Shown: positions 47,401-58,096 of the stretch, piece by piece
Layout of the letters: the number at the start of each line of letters is the position of its first letter
How positions within the stretch are numbered: the first letter of the stretch is position 1
DNA from: Mactra quadrangularis
Taxonomy: Eukaryota > Mollusca > Bivalvia > Venerida > Mactridae
Direction: 5' to 3'
Length of the DNA stretch: 64,000 nt
NCBI GenBank assembly: GCA_025267735.1
Contig: CM046303.1
Span: forward strand, 55,321,403 to 55,385,402
Program-made: the position numbers and the translations under genes
The notes under the pieces: generated by a model
The model's database searches: none
Told to the model about the DNA's origin: nothing
Seen by the model: only the letters and a program-made list of their open reading frames with translations

Positions 47401-50400
47401 TACAGTCCTTGTTGAGTTATTGTCCAAACAAGGTTTTTCAATATGATGCCTCTGTGACCTTGACCTTTGACCCAGGAGCCCCAAAACCAAAAGGGCATAT
47501 CCTTGACACAAGGGCTACCCTCACATAGACTTTAATGAACCTAGGTAAATTGGTGGTTCAGTTATTGCCTGGACAAAAGTTTCATTGTTTGCCATTTTGA
47601 CTTTATAAACATATTGATAGAACATATGAAGTCACTGCTTGGTAATTTGATATCTTCTGGTTGAAGGTTTATACTTGACCCTGTTTCCCCAAAACTGATA
47701 AGGCACATCCTTGACACATGGTCTACTGTCACATGAAATTAGGTGAACTTAGGTACAGTCATTGTTGAGTAATTACCCAGACAATGTTTTTCAATGTGAT
47801 GCCCCTGTGACCTTGACCTTTGACAAAGGCGCCCCAAAACCAATAGGGCATAACCTTGACACACGGGCTACTTTCATATAAAATTTAGTGAACCTAGGTA
47901 CATTGGTTGTTCAGTTATTGTCTGGACAAGGTTTTTCCATATGATGCCTCCGTGACCTTGACCTTTGGGTCTGGGGCCCAAAAACCTATTGGGAACATCC
48001 TTGACAAAAGGGCTACCTTCACATAAAATTTTGTGAATCTAGGTACAGTAGTTGATGAGTTATTGCCCAAACAAGGATTTTCAATATGATGCCCCTGTGA
48101 CCTTGACCTTTGACCCAGGAGCCCCAAAACCAATAGGGCATAACCTTTACCCAAGGGCTACCCTCACATAAAATTTGGAGAACCTAGGTACATTGGTGGT
48201 TCAGTTATTGTCTGGACAAGTGTTTCATTGTTTGCCGTTTTGACTTTATAAACATATTGATAGAACATTTGAAGTCACAGCTTGGTAATTTGATATCTTC
48301 TGGTTTAAGATTTAAACTTAACCCTGTTTTCCCAAAACTGATAAGGTACATCCTTGACACATGGGCTACTCTCACATGAAATTTGGTGAACTTTGGTACA
48401 ATCATTGTTGAGAAATTATCCAGACAATGTTTTTCAATATGATGCCCCTGTGACCTTGACCTTTGACCAAGGTGCCCCAAAACCAATAGGGCATAACCTT
48501 GACACATGGGCTACTTTCACGCCAAATTTAGTGAACCTAGGTACATTGGTTGTTCAGTTATTGTCTGGACAAGGTTTTTCCATATGATCCCTCTGTGACC
48601 TTGACCTTTGGGTCTGGGGCCCAAAAACCTATTGGGAACATCCTTGACACAAGGGCTACCTTCACATAAAATTTTGTGAACCTAGGTACAGTAGTTGATG
48701 AGTTATTGTCCAAACAAGGATTTTCAATATGATGCCTCTGTGACCTTGACCTTTGACCCAGGAACCCCAAAACCAATAGGGCATAACCTTTACCCGAGGG
48801 CTACCCTCACATAAAATTTGGAGAACCTAGGTACATTGGTGGTTCAGTTATTGTCTGGACAAGTGTTTCATTGTTTGCCGTTTTGACTTTATAAACATAT
48901 TGATAGAACATTTGAAGTCACAGCTTGGTAATTTGATATCTTCTGGTTTAAGATTTAAACTTAACCCTGTTTTCCCAAAACTGATAAGGTACATCCTTGA
49001 CACATGGGCTACTCTCACATGAAATTTGGTGAACCTAGGTACAGTCATTAGTGAGTTATTACCCGGACAATGTTTTTCAATTTGATGCCACTGTGACCTT
49101 GACCTTTGACCCAGGGGCCCCAAAATCAATAGTGCATATCCTTGACACATGGGCTACTCTCACATGAAATTTGGTGAACCTAGGTACATTGGTGTTTCAT
49201 TTATTGTCCGGACAAAGTTTTTCCATATAATGCCCCTGTGACCTTGACCTTTGAACCTGGGGCCCCATAAACCTATAGGGCGCATCTTTGACACATGGGC
49301 TACTCTAACATAAAATTTGGTGAACCTAGGTACAGGCGTTGTTGAGTTATGGTCCGGACAAGGTTTTTCAATTTGATGTCCCTGTGACCTTGACCTTTGA
49401 CCCACGGGCCCCAAAACCGATTGGGAACATCCTTGACACATGGGCTTCTCTCACATAAAATTTGGTGATCCTAGGTAGATTGGTTGTTAAGTTATTGTCA
49501 GGACAAGTTTTTTACCCATATGATGCCACTGTGACCTTGACCTTTGACGCAGGGGCCCCAAAACCGATAGGGAACATCTTTGACACATGGGCTACTCTTA
49601 CATTAAATTTGGTGAACTTAGGTACATTGGTGGTTCAGATATTGTCCGGACAAGTTTTACCTATTTTAAGTCCCAGTGACCTTGACCTTTAACCCTGGGG
49701 TCTCAAAATCAATAGGGAACCTCCTCCACCCAAGGGCTATCAACACATAAAATTTGAGGAACCTAGGTTCAAACTTTCTTGAGTTATCATCCGGACAAGC
49801 AATTGTCCACGGACGGACAGACGGACAGACGGACAGACGGACAGACGGACAGACGGACAGACGGCCAGACGGACAGACGGACAGACGGACAGACGGACAA
49901 CAGCATAACATAATACGACCGTTTTTTCAAAACGGGCGTATAAAAATGCAAAAAACCATGTTAACCTAAACAAATGTTTTTGTAAATCATGTGACTATAG
50001 ACCCTGATCATGCAACAATCTCCCTCGAGTCCATGAGGATAAATCTGGCAATTTAGTGAATGATGAAAACCAAGTGATGACAAGCAGACCCAGCTAGGAT
50101 TTAAGTGATACTCCTAGACCTGATTTATGGAAATTCTAAACAAAGTTAGTAGCACAGTCATTATTTCTATATCTGATACTCAAGATAAATGTGAAAAATG
50201 ATAATATTATAACACTACAATTATAACCAAGAAAACTTTCCAGAAAAAAATAATAGCTGAAAGACAAACTTCCCAAGAAAATATAGCTGTTAGACAAGGA
50301 ATGTAAGAATAAGATAAACTTTGATTTATTTGTAAAAAATATAAAGCTCCGAGGCATAATCTGTTTAAAAGTATTACCAAGAAACATAGCATGAATGGTT

Positions 50401-53400
50401 AAACAAATGCAAGATCCCAATACAATGTTCATTGTCCTGAATAAAGGTACCTTGTTTATTTGTATTTAACATCATTAATTTTATCAAACATTTGTCCATT
50501 TTTTAAAGCAGCCACATCAACTAACTAGGTATCTTTTCGAGACTTTTTTTTCATTTATTTCTTACCCCAGTCATCTCCTTAAATTTTCACCTACACCAGC
50601 CCAAATCATTATTATAATATGCAAAACTATCAACTAGCCCAACTAAATTTTCACAAGCCCAAAGCTATTTTCAATTTGTCACTACTTCCAGGGTCCTAAC
50701 TAGAGGGTTGAGGAAATGATTATCTTTTCATGGAAAGGTATACAATCTGCCGCAACATGGAATTGATTCAAATACCCAGATTCAAGGTCCATTGTAAATT
50801 AATACATATAATATACAAGTATATATGAGAAACCATAACAAAAAGTCATGATGTCATGATCTAAAAATAGTAACATGAGCCTGGTAAGTTATAACAGATA
50901 GAGAAAATGTAACATATGAATATGATTTATATAGCATATTACAAAATGTCAAAATTTAATTGTATAATACATAGATTTGGAAGCTAGCCATAACAGTTTT
51001 GTCAATATTATGTAGTGGTTAACAAAAATAAGGTCCCACCCTGAACACTCAATGAAGATTGACATTATACCCAGAATGGAATGGAATGTACAGTAAAACC
51101 TTGGTTATATGACCAACAAATTGTACAATTCAAAGTCATCTTATAATGTCTCATATCTGTGTAAATTTTTCGTGATGAAGAGAAAGCTCAGATACTGCAT
51201 GTATTTTGAACACTATTAAAGATACAGACAAGTGCTCCATGGTTGAAAGTTAAGAATTTTCAAAAATCTGAGATTCCTAATTTCTATAATTGATGCCAGT
51301 AGCCTTTACAAAGGAAAAGGAGCCTTACTCAGGTCGAAGAAATCCTGAACTTTAGGACTAGTCCTGAAAATGTTCATCTTAAAGTAAAAGAGCCAGCACT
51401 CAATTTACTTTAGGACTGACTTAATTATCAACGTATGTTGGCCGTAACATTGAGGTCAGCCTATAAGTAAGGATTTAAGGGTACAATACAAATATGGTGG
51501 GTGGGTAGATACTAGATAGAGTACTAAAGCATCCCGATAAATCATCATATCATTAACTACATTACAGCCACTTAACATAGGGTCAACAAATGACACTTAC
51601 AATCTAATATCATTCAAGTAGCCAAGACTTCTTTCTCTTTACCTGTGAATCTATTTTAAATCTCAAGTTTTCTCAACATAGTATCAAAATATTTATATTA
51701 TCAACTATAGGCATACTGGTCATTACCCAGTCAAAACCAGTCAATAACACTTGAGTTTAAGTATTAGTCACAATACAAAACAACAGTCAATATAAAATGT
51801 ACATGTTACATTGCATAATTCTTAAAACTTGGCATCTCTGCAGACAAAAGATTTGAACACTTATACCCAGATGAAGAGAATAGAACAGAATTTTATTTAC
51901 CCATGTAAATATGGAAGTATGGGGGCCAAAAGTCAATACTTAAGTGAATATATTTTCTATCAAAGGTCATTAAGTTAAAACAAATTTCAATTAGATCTAG
52001 AGTTTGAAAGCTAAATTTCTGTTCTAGTTCAAGAAATTGCAGGTGTTATTTTATTTCCTGCTTTACCATGAAGATTAAGGAAGAAGAAGGAAATAATTAT
52101 GCTACAAAAAACATGAAAATGTGAGACTAGTTCAAAATGAGATATGAAGTAAGAGGAAATATGAGAGATCATATAAAATATCTTCTTTCATAAATCTGAC
52201 ATTTTTATTGTTTAAAATGTATTCATTCTAAAAATATGTCACAATGACATTATGTAGAAACTTATGTAGAAAATTTTAATAAAAAGTATCAAAATGTCAT
52301 GAAAAAAATGAGATGAAATTCAACCATCTATTTTTAATGAAAATCTGGTATAAACCAGAAAACTATCATCACAGAATCATTAGCGCTTACAACATCTTAA
52401 GCCGTAACAATTATTTAAACAATGATTATAGTGTAACTATGCTGATAAGAATTATATCAATTTAAGAATTTTACAAAATTTGACACAATTCAGGACCTAG
52501 ACTCACTCTTTCAGTGATGAATAGACACATCCTGGGGTCTGCACATTGTACATCATTATGGGGCCAACAGACCCTCATTTAACCCAAATTCATTCATTCA
52601 TTGCCATTTTTCATGCAGGGGTACGCAAAGCCATATACAGGTATTGAACCTAGATAGCCTGATTTGTCCAACTAACAACAGGCTCATGACATTGATGACC
52701 TATAGTGTATCAGAATGAAACTCTTGTCTCCAGTCTCTCGTTATCAAAGTTCTACATGATAAAAGTTGGCAAATTTCAACAAGACATAGTTCACAAGCGT
52801 ATGAGTGTGTAAAGAACCTAGCTTATTAGCTAACTATTTACATATGTCTGATGCATTCTTTAAACATCAAGCAGATCAAGTACCCTAAAACTTACATACA
52901 AGTACACTATAAAATGTTAACTAACTTTTATAGCATCCCATAAATATACTAATAGGTAAAAATAGAACATTGAGCAGATTCTCTGTTTGTGCTATGTACA
53001 AGTAAAATGTAAGGCTGGAAAGTGGGGAGAGGTCATCATAGCACTAGCCTGATTAATCTGATTGTGTGATACAGTATTGGGTAATGAGCAAAATTTATCA
53101 ACTAGCCTGACTATATGAAAAAAGTCACTTTCACTAGCCAAAAACAATTTCTGCTAGTCCGCAGATAGTGGATAAAGGCAATGACTAGGAGGGGGGAGGC
53201 TTAATCATTACATAACAATGGTTGCTAACAATGGCTAAGTCACAGGCTAGCCATCTCTACATCAGAACTCCCTGATAAATTATATATCATCAGATTTTGG
53301 GACAGTCTTGTGATCAATTTCTACGGTAAGAGAAAGTACACACAAGAAATCTAGGTCAACTGACAACATAAAAATTGAAAGCTTGTTTTTTCCACAGCTG

Positions 53401-56400
53401 ATGAGGGAAGTTTAACTCAGTAATTTAGATACAGATAGATGGATACATGATGTACCTACATTAAAGCCTAGAGTAATTATACTCTAGACCATCTTGTCCT
53501 GTCAATGGTTAGTTTTAACAAAATGTTTCAAGTGACTCAACACACCCTTGACCAGGGCAATCATTATGATGATCCATAAGTTGCTCAATGCTCCCCACTG
53601 TTGTTAGTAAGTAGATGAGTGTACAGTCAACGGGTCACTGACTATATCATATTGTATATATCACAGCCTCAAGGACTTTACTACATATACAAATTGTGGG
53701 CTTAGAGCAAAACGGTTGTAACTCAAGTTAAAAAAAAGAGTGAGTTACAACCATTTTGCGCTAAGCCTGGGAAATGTATATCAGATTTTATCTAAGTATA
53801 TTTAAGATTTAATGGTGTGTGTAATTATGACTCTAGTTAAAAATATATCATACATGTAATACAAAATAGATATAACTATGATTCATGGTTAATTTCAAAA
53901 CAATTAAGTACTTTCGTTTTCAAGTTTTAAGAGATATGCAATGTATTAACATGGCATTTTGTCCCTTTATTATCATTACATTACTGCTTTGTTATCAATG
54001 CAATAAGCAAATTGATGCAAAAATTTTAAGGCAAATGCACAATAAACCTTACATGTATGCTAAACACAATATCACAATATTTCGCAGGTGAGTATGGTTT
54101 TCCCTGGTTTTACGCAAAACAATTTACAAGTGTCAACAGTTGACAAATACAAAACTGTCTTCAGTGTAAATACGACAAAACAACAACTACACTACACTAA
54201 TATGTCACAGTAATAAAAAGTATACCAACGACCCAATGATCCAGTAATTGCCTTAGGCTGTTATTAGCAAAAACCAAATTTGCATCTAGAGCAAAATCGT
54301 ATAATTGTCACACAGCAACAATGGAAATAAGAACAAAGTTTATAAGATTTTTAATAAGATAAAGTGTATTAAAGTTAAACTTCACTGTTTTACAATTTAT
54401 CATCTGTATACTTGCAAGTAAGATCTCAACACTACAGTAATTAGCTACGTTTATTAACCATGATGAAGAAATCTTACTAAACAGACAGGTATGAAGAGAT
54501 GAGCACTTGTATCTAGAAAAAGGTCACAATCTATACCATGCTTTATCCAAAAAATGTGTGATTTGAATTTGGGGCAACAACCACCTTTCATGCAACATAG
54601 AAATGTGGTTGTTTTCTAGGATATTATCAATATCATTAATGCATCATGAAGAGCAAGAAGTCCCAGATATTCCATTTGAAATTATACAAAATACCAATTA
54701 CATGATATATTATGTAACAGTTAAAATTAACTACAGCGATATAAGCAATATCTTAATTGCAATTTTATAACCACTTATCTATATAGGTATTTCAAGTAAT
54801 AATATAGGACCTATCATCAAAGAGATTTGCTTACTGTTTAACAAACAGAAACCAGTACAATACAATTTGCCAAAAAACATATCCTAGTTAACTTATGTAA
54901 ATAACTTTAATTAATTGCTTACTATTTTAAAAATAAAGAGCATACTTTGTCCTTCATGCATTGAAACATATCAAATTGCTTCACAACAGTTTTTTTTTAA
55001 AGTTAACAGGCAGTGTTCTGTATGACATACAGCTATAATCATAAATAAGATATAAATGGTCTGTTCAAAAAGTATATCTAGAAAACAGTGTTAAGTAAAC
55101 GGAAATTTAACTGAACAGACACTCTTCTTGCTGAGTGAAACATTGCACCTTGATTAAAAAAATCTTTAATTGAAAAACATAACCTTTAAAAACTTCCTTA
55201 ATAATTTCAATTTTACATTAAAACACAAAGCATCATATTTATACCATATCAATTTTAAAAGTACACCATAAACTTTAATGTGACAATCCTATATAATACA
55301 TTAAACATGTAAATACACTTTATTGTATTTGTCAGCAAATATTAAATGTCAGAACAGGCTAAAAGCTACAGAATGATTTGTTTGTTGAGCAATAATATCA
55401 CATCTGCAGAAACAATCACTTAAACCTAACACAAATAAATATGTCTGTATCAATGTCTGTTTTAAAAATGATCATTATGCATCGTGGTGAAAATCATTAA
55501 TAATTCTGGCAATATTACAGTAGAAATTTTGTCAAAACTATTAGACTAAATTACATCTAAACAATTCTTTAAGTGATAAATCATACTATATATCCTTTCA
55601 ATATGGTAATGAAATTAAATGTTTCAAAAAGCAGGCCTCCTAAAAACAGACCCTATATTGACTTCTAACGGTCCTGACATAGATAAATGTTAAATACTCT
55701 AGAAGTGCAAAGCACTGTGAGAATATCTAGTGATTGTCTGTTGTCCTGTATTGTATCAGATGGCATTTTCACTAAATGCAGTGGAACTGACGAGCCCCTA
55801 ACAACTGCAGCTTAAGTTAACAATTATAATGATGAACATTGGAAAAGTCAACTGATGATACCTTTCGCATTTTGTATTCCAACAATGCATACCAGTTAAC
55901 ACAGCAGTTAAATAGTACAACACTAACAGTATGAATATGAGTCACCTACCACTATAAAGTGACAAATGAGATATGGTCAAGACTTCAATGTATTTTAACT
56001 ACTTTTGGGTATTCATCTATCACAGTGAGTGCAGTGAATCCTTATTGTCTGTCCATAAGGGTATTCATGGCAATGAATAGTATCTAATAAGTTTTTTCTG
56101 ATCAGAATAACTAGGGCTGTCACGATACGCCATAAGTGTATCGCGATATATTGCAATACACTAGCACCGTTGTATTGCGATATGTACCACAATATATTGT
56201 GGGTTTATAGATTGGTTAAGCCTAAAGACAAATCCACTCGTCTGCTCGTAATTACGAGTAGAAAATGGCTCAAGATGAGTTGATCTTCTTGCAGAACTTG
56301 TCCCGCAGAACGAGTGAAATTTTTAGCCTTAATTATCAAATTTTAAGTTTTAAACTCATATAAAACAGAACTGTCACTGTCAGGTATTGATTTATCACAT

Positions 56401-57836
56401 GAAATGCTCAAACAAGATAATAAGATAATGAATAAAAAATCGCTGTACTACAAATTCCATGTTTGTTACTGATTCATTCAAGTTAACAATTTCCTTTTGA
56501 GATGCACAGAACAAGTACATATTGCAGCAGGACGAGTGAAAATTCTAAGTTGCTTGTCCTGCAGGACGAGTTGCTTCCAGAAAATTTGTCGAGCCCTGCT
56601 TTGCGGTATTTAACAGAATCATTACAAATTTTACATTCAACTACTTGAATCTAGTCTCACCAAGTCTGGACACCATACTTCACAACTTCCTGTCCAGAAG
56701 TACTTGATTCAAGAACATATCTTGCACAAGTTCCGTATAACCAATCGAATGCGTAATAACTAAATTCTTGTAACTTAAGCTTAAATTGAATGAACCAATG
56801 AAAAACTGATGTTTCGCTAATTTTAATTCGCGAAGGGAAGACTTTTCCAATGAAATAAAAAATATGGCCGTATACCGGTATATTAAATTTGTACTGTGGT
56901 ACGTATTGCCATGGCTGCGTATTGCAATATACCGTTATATCTTGACAGCTCTAATAATAACTGAAACAAACAATTCCAATTTTCCCTAAATGTCATATTC
57001 TTTAGGTCCTTAATAATTTCTGCTAAGTCGACCATGAAATGACAGTAGGAATTCAGTTAATTAGACAGATATGGCACAAAAACGGATGACCTGCGTGATG
57101 ATAGATGCTAAATATATTTTATAATGATGAGTGAGACAACTTAAATTATTAAATTAAACACATAAGTTACAATGAGTTGAACTTTAGCCATGACCTATTA
57201 AAGCCCCCCCATGACCTATTAAAGCCCCCCCCCCCCACCTTCCTTTACACTTTCGCAATGTTTTGATTTGGCACATCATTTCATGTTACAAAATTTAATG
57301 TCCATGTCTATGACGCCTTTCAAGCCTAAAAAACAATCATAAAGCTAGATCGTGAATAATCATAAACAAAGTGTCCTTACCAATTGAAATTCTCTGCGTC
57401 TGTCAAATGCTGTCAAAATTCCTGAATCAGACCATAAATGTTGTAGTGAGTCAACATAGTTTTGAAAGACTTTGTCATCTATCTTGGAGTTGTCATATGC
57501 AAATACAAACTGGGCATGTTTAATGTTAGCATCATCACCCCATGGAATGTTTAATTTATCTCTTGCATCAATCAAAACACGCATCCCTTTAATAATATTT
57601 GAGTAAACAATGTTCCTATATTCCATATATTGTTGTTCGCTGAAGTCTTCTCCGTGAATAATTCGCATTTGTTTCAAGAATGTGCTCTTCCCACTCTCCC
57701 CTGCACCCAACAACAATATTTTCACAGTTCTTCTGAATTGAATTTTTTCCCTTTTAAGAACATCATCAATCTCCTTACTTCGAATTCTGGCTGTTTTCTC
57801 TTGGCCAGAGACACAACACATGAATACCTCCGCCAT
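37879..57836 (-). CDS. GNA12/13: guanine nucleotide-binding protein alpha subunit, G12/13 class (three coding exons, complete)
   Basis: Joined exons 57836-57381, 41592-41542 and 38448-37879 (complement) give 358 codons; vertebrate GNA12/13 have about 377-381. P-loop GAGESGKS at 44-51, switch I HARKATKG with Arg182, switch II DVGGQ at 204-208 with Gln208, NKTD at 273-276 and TTA at 328-330 are all intact. The G12/13 class is shown by the TTAI version of the last motif, [15 protein letters not shown] and the C terminus LKSLMLQ. The start was set at MAEVFMCC because it fits family N termini and has a good AAAATGG context; an upstream in-frame ATG (57866) is less likely. Cys7 and Cys8 are plausible palmitoylation sites. 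By family knowledge it is a receptor-coupled plasma-membrane GTPase activating RhoGEFs. Confidence 0.96.
38550..38865 (+). mobile_element. SINE family C, decayed
   Basis: Head CTAGCTTAGTTGGTAGCACA, box B-like GGTTCTATTCCC, then TATACTTTCCTGGAGCTAGG, GAGATTTAGCCTTCC and tail GGCATTAAACC. Matches the - strand copy in LINE 1. Confidence 0.72.
39447..39740 (+). mobile_element. SINE family A, tandem dimer
   Basis: Two nearly identical segments follow each other. Both have TTAGAGATC(G/A)AGAGGTCC, AAGTTCGAACCCCACTAGGG, TTCCTTCAGCAAGAAA, GTTCCACTCCATCCAGTTG and GTGAAGGATCACC. Only the first carries the box A side (GTCTGGTGGTAGGATTC). Such dimers could arise by template switching or unequal crossover. 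Confidence 0.75.
40615..40875. repeat. degenerate dispersed repeat ending in poly-G
   Basis: Contains GGGTCATAACTCAGCAAAAA, TGAAGTTTGAATCAAATCCG, GACTGACTGACTGG and a run of 13 or more G near 40856. Similar in style to the family B central repeats but without identified ends. Confidence 0.4.
41542..41592 (-). CDS. GNA12/13: G-alpha 12/13 exon 2
   Basis: 51-bp exon between TTTTCAG and GTATGA (complement); encodes [17 protein letters not shown], equivalent to the GESVKYFLDNLDKLGE segment of vertebrate G-alpha 13. Phase 0 on both sides. Too short for open-frame scanning. Confidence 0.92.
41650..42180 (+). mobile_element. SINE family B, interrupted by a MITE
   Basis: Left part 41650-41720: GCGCTGGGATTTGG, CCCGAGGGGGTGCGGGTTCG, AATCCCACCCGGGGAGGTTA. 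Right part from 41976: TACCCTTCCATGAAAATTTG, AGGTTAGGTGCGCTGGATGC, GACACGGCGTTAACTCC and an AATAAATAAATA tail. The uninterrupted copy at 4204-4503 reads straight through GAGGTTATACCCTTCC, showing where the MITE went in. Confidence 0.88.
41721..41977. mobile_element. small MITE, TTTTTTCTCAAC family, copy 2, nested in SINE
   Basis: Element proper 41723-41975 (253 bp), between duplicated TA. Arms CATTTTTTCTCAACTGTGAC with AGCTTGAATAATTTCATGG and, inverted, GTTGAGAAAAAACGAAC with GTGAAATTATTCATG. Homologous to 27091-27234. Confidence 0.87.
42181..42253. other. short spacer
   Basis: No feature. Confidence 0.3.
42411..42495 (+). repeat. tRNA-like sequence
   Basis: Box A-like TAGCGCAGTCGGTAACG and box B-like GGTTCGAGCC at plausible spacing, but the acceptor and anticodon arms do not fold convincingly. 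Probably SINE-derived. Confidence 0.45.
42965..43045 (-). repeat. tRNA-like sequence
   Basis: On the - strand GTCGTGGTGGTAAGACAC with GGGTTCGAATCCTGC, a box A/B pair without a clear cloverleaf. Probably a SINE head. Confidence 0.45.
43186..45534. other. intronic, gene-free
   Basis: AT-rich, no recognised gene or repeat. A 62-codon frame at 45149 begins with a hydrophobic stretch but has no donor, acceptor or family support. Confidence 0.4.
45535..46078. mobile_element. TIR-bounded segment enclosing a Helentron-like element
   Basis: TTTGTTTGCCCTTTAC (45535-45550) is exactly inverted at 46063-46078. Just inside, ACCGACCGACCCGAAAAAA and ACCAACCGACCCAACCCAAAAA lie in direct, not inverted, orientation. 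No target duplication identified, so class is open. Confidence 0.55.
45678..46015 (-). mobile_element. Helentron-like non-autonomous element, family C
   Basis: Read on the - strand: 5' end AACCAGGTTTTCAAC (complement of 45999-46013), an interior with GACCTTGACC-type words and a GGCGGGCGGACGGGCG run, then the exact inverted partner (45703-45717), hairpin CGTCGCATTGCGGCG and TTCTTGTT. Same plan as families A and B with different terminal repeats. Confidence 0.65.
46200..49800. repeat. 147-bp tandem repeats (about 24 units) with 643-bp higher-order repeat
   Basis: Each unit holds TGTGACCTTGACCTTTGACC, CAGGGGCCCCAAAACC, ACATCCTTGACACATGGGCT, ACATAAAATTTGGTGAACCT and TTATTGTCYGGACAAGGTTT. A rarer spacer starting TTCATTGTTTGCCRTTTTGAC occurs at 47581, 48224 and 48867, exactly 643 bp apart, marking recent duplication of a four-unit block; its second and third copies are nearly identical. 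Frames of 60-100 codons here are repeat shadows. Confidence 0.93.
49808..49900. repeat. (ACGGACAG)n microsatellite
   Basis: About eleven 8-bp units, one with a GG-to-GC change (ACGGCCAG), located just inside the element's 5' end. The short copy at 4846-5494 has a related GTCCGTCC tract in the same place. Confidence 0.95.
49946..53690. other. intronic, gene-free
   Basis: No gene recognised. A weak family B-like SINE trace (50700-50790: TTTTCATGGAAAGGTATACA) and a dispersed AACTAGCCY..TTTTCACAAGCCC repeat (50620-50700 and 53040-53180) are the only structure seen. Confidence 0.4.
53699..53767. repeat. strong foldback hairpin, 27-bp stem
   Basis: Left arm GGCTTAGAGCAAAACGGTTG plus TAACTCA (53699-53725) pairs with 53741-53767, 25 of 27 positions, around a 15-base A-rich loop. 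No target duplication seen. Could be a foldback element or an intronic hairpin RNA. Confidence 0.8.
53768..56103. other. intronic, gene-free
   Basis: Nothing recognised; a 68-codon frame at 53885 has no family or splice support. Confidence 0.4.
56104..56961. mobile_element. non-autonomous hAT element (842 bp)
   Basis: Element proper 56112-56953 starts TAGGGCTGTCACGATACGCC and ends ATATCTTGACAGCTCTA. Long sub-terminal zones rich in TATTGCGATATRT words are inverted between the ends. The flanks AGAATAAC and ATAATAAC match at 7 of 8 positions, an aged hAT duplication. The middle (56222-56600) has repeated GACGAGTGAAA words and may be a separate insertion. Confidence 0.82.
57195..57242. repeat. 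poly-C low-complexity pair
   Basis: Duplicated CATGACCTATTAAAGCCCCCC with a C run of about 13. Confidence 0.85.
57381..57836 (-). CDS. GNA12/13: G-alpha 12/13 exon 1 (N terminus, P-loop, start of helical domain)
   Basis: 152 codons from MAEVFMCC to DRRREFQL, donor GTAAGG. Contains [44 protein letters not shown] and ADSGI-like WSDSGI, all class G12/13. The helical-domain segment is shorter than in vertebrate G-alpha 13. Confidence 0.96.
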
Positions 57837-57974
57837 TTTGCCCCTGATCCACACCCATGACGTCATATTTATTGGTTCCCGTATTTTCGACGCTGAGGAC
57901 GTTTACCCGCTCAGAAAGAAAACCAGCAAAGTAATCGGAACGCTTTGTAATTTACCGGTGTTGTATAATCAAAC
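57837..57974. promoter_or_regulatory. compact head-to-head promoter, G-alpha 12/13 and oligopeptidase
   Basis: Only 138 bp separate the two divergent start codons. A perfect cAMP response element TGACGTCA sits at 57858-57865 and a CCAAT box (ATTGG, 57871-57875) directly beside it. No TATA box was recognised. CRE plus CCAAT without TATA is a usual composition for bidirectional promoters; actual transcription starts are unknown, so part may be 5' UTR. Confidence 0.65.
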
Positions 57975-58096
57975 ATGGCTGCCTCCATGGCCTGTCGTAA
58001 ATCCTTGCTAAATATCCGTAATTTGTGTTTGAAAAAATGGCATGTGCGACACAACCACACACGGAAGAACTCAAGCACGGGGGCTTACTTTGTTTT
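57975..58096 (+). CDS. oligopeptidase A-like exon 1
   Basis: ATG in AAACATGGCTGCC context; encodes the leader to STGAYFV plus two bases, donor GTAAGT. The splice turns the next codon into Phe and keeps the frame with exon 2. Confidence 0.8.

Larger units (their letters stand above)
46143..49945 (-). mobile_element. Helentron-like non-autonomous element, family B, 3.8-kb copy
   Basis: On the - strand the 5' end TTATACGCCCGT (complement of 49932-49943) forms a hairpin with a nearby AAAACGGTCGTA. A long (TCTGTCCG)n microsatellite follows, then about 3.6 kb of 147-bp repeats. The exact inverted partner of the terminus (46168-46179), a 7-bp stem hairpin GCCCCGC..GCGGAGC and TCTTGTT complete the 3' end. 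Family twin at 4846-5494 is 0.65 kb. No Rep or helicase coding. Structure-based assignment. Confidence 0.72.
41593..57380 (-). other. G-alpha 12/13 intron 1 (15.8 kb)
   Basis: GT-AG intron containing most insertions between 41.6 and 57 kb: nested SINE/MITE, a TA-flanked TIR element, three Helentron-like or TIR elements, a foldback hairpin and a hAT element. No additional gene was recognised in either strand. Confidence 0.8.

Noticed and set aside
46199..49973. Many 60-100 codon frames such as [11 protein letters not shown].. on the - strand
   Set aside because: Shadows of the 147-bp repeats and the 8-bp microsatellite inside a mobile element.
57840..57866. Upstream in-frame start codon of G-alpha 12/13 at 57866
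   Set aside because: It would add ten residues overlapping the CRE; the downstream ATG has a better context and gives a family-like N terminus.
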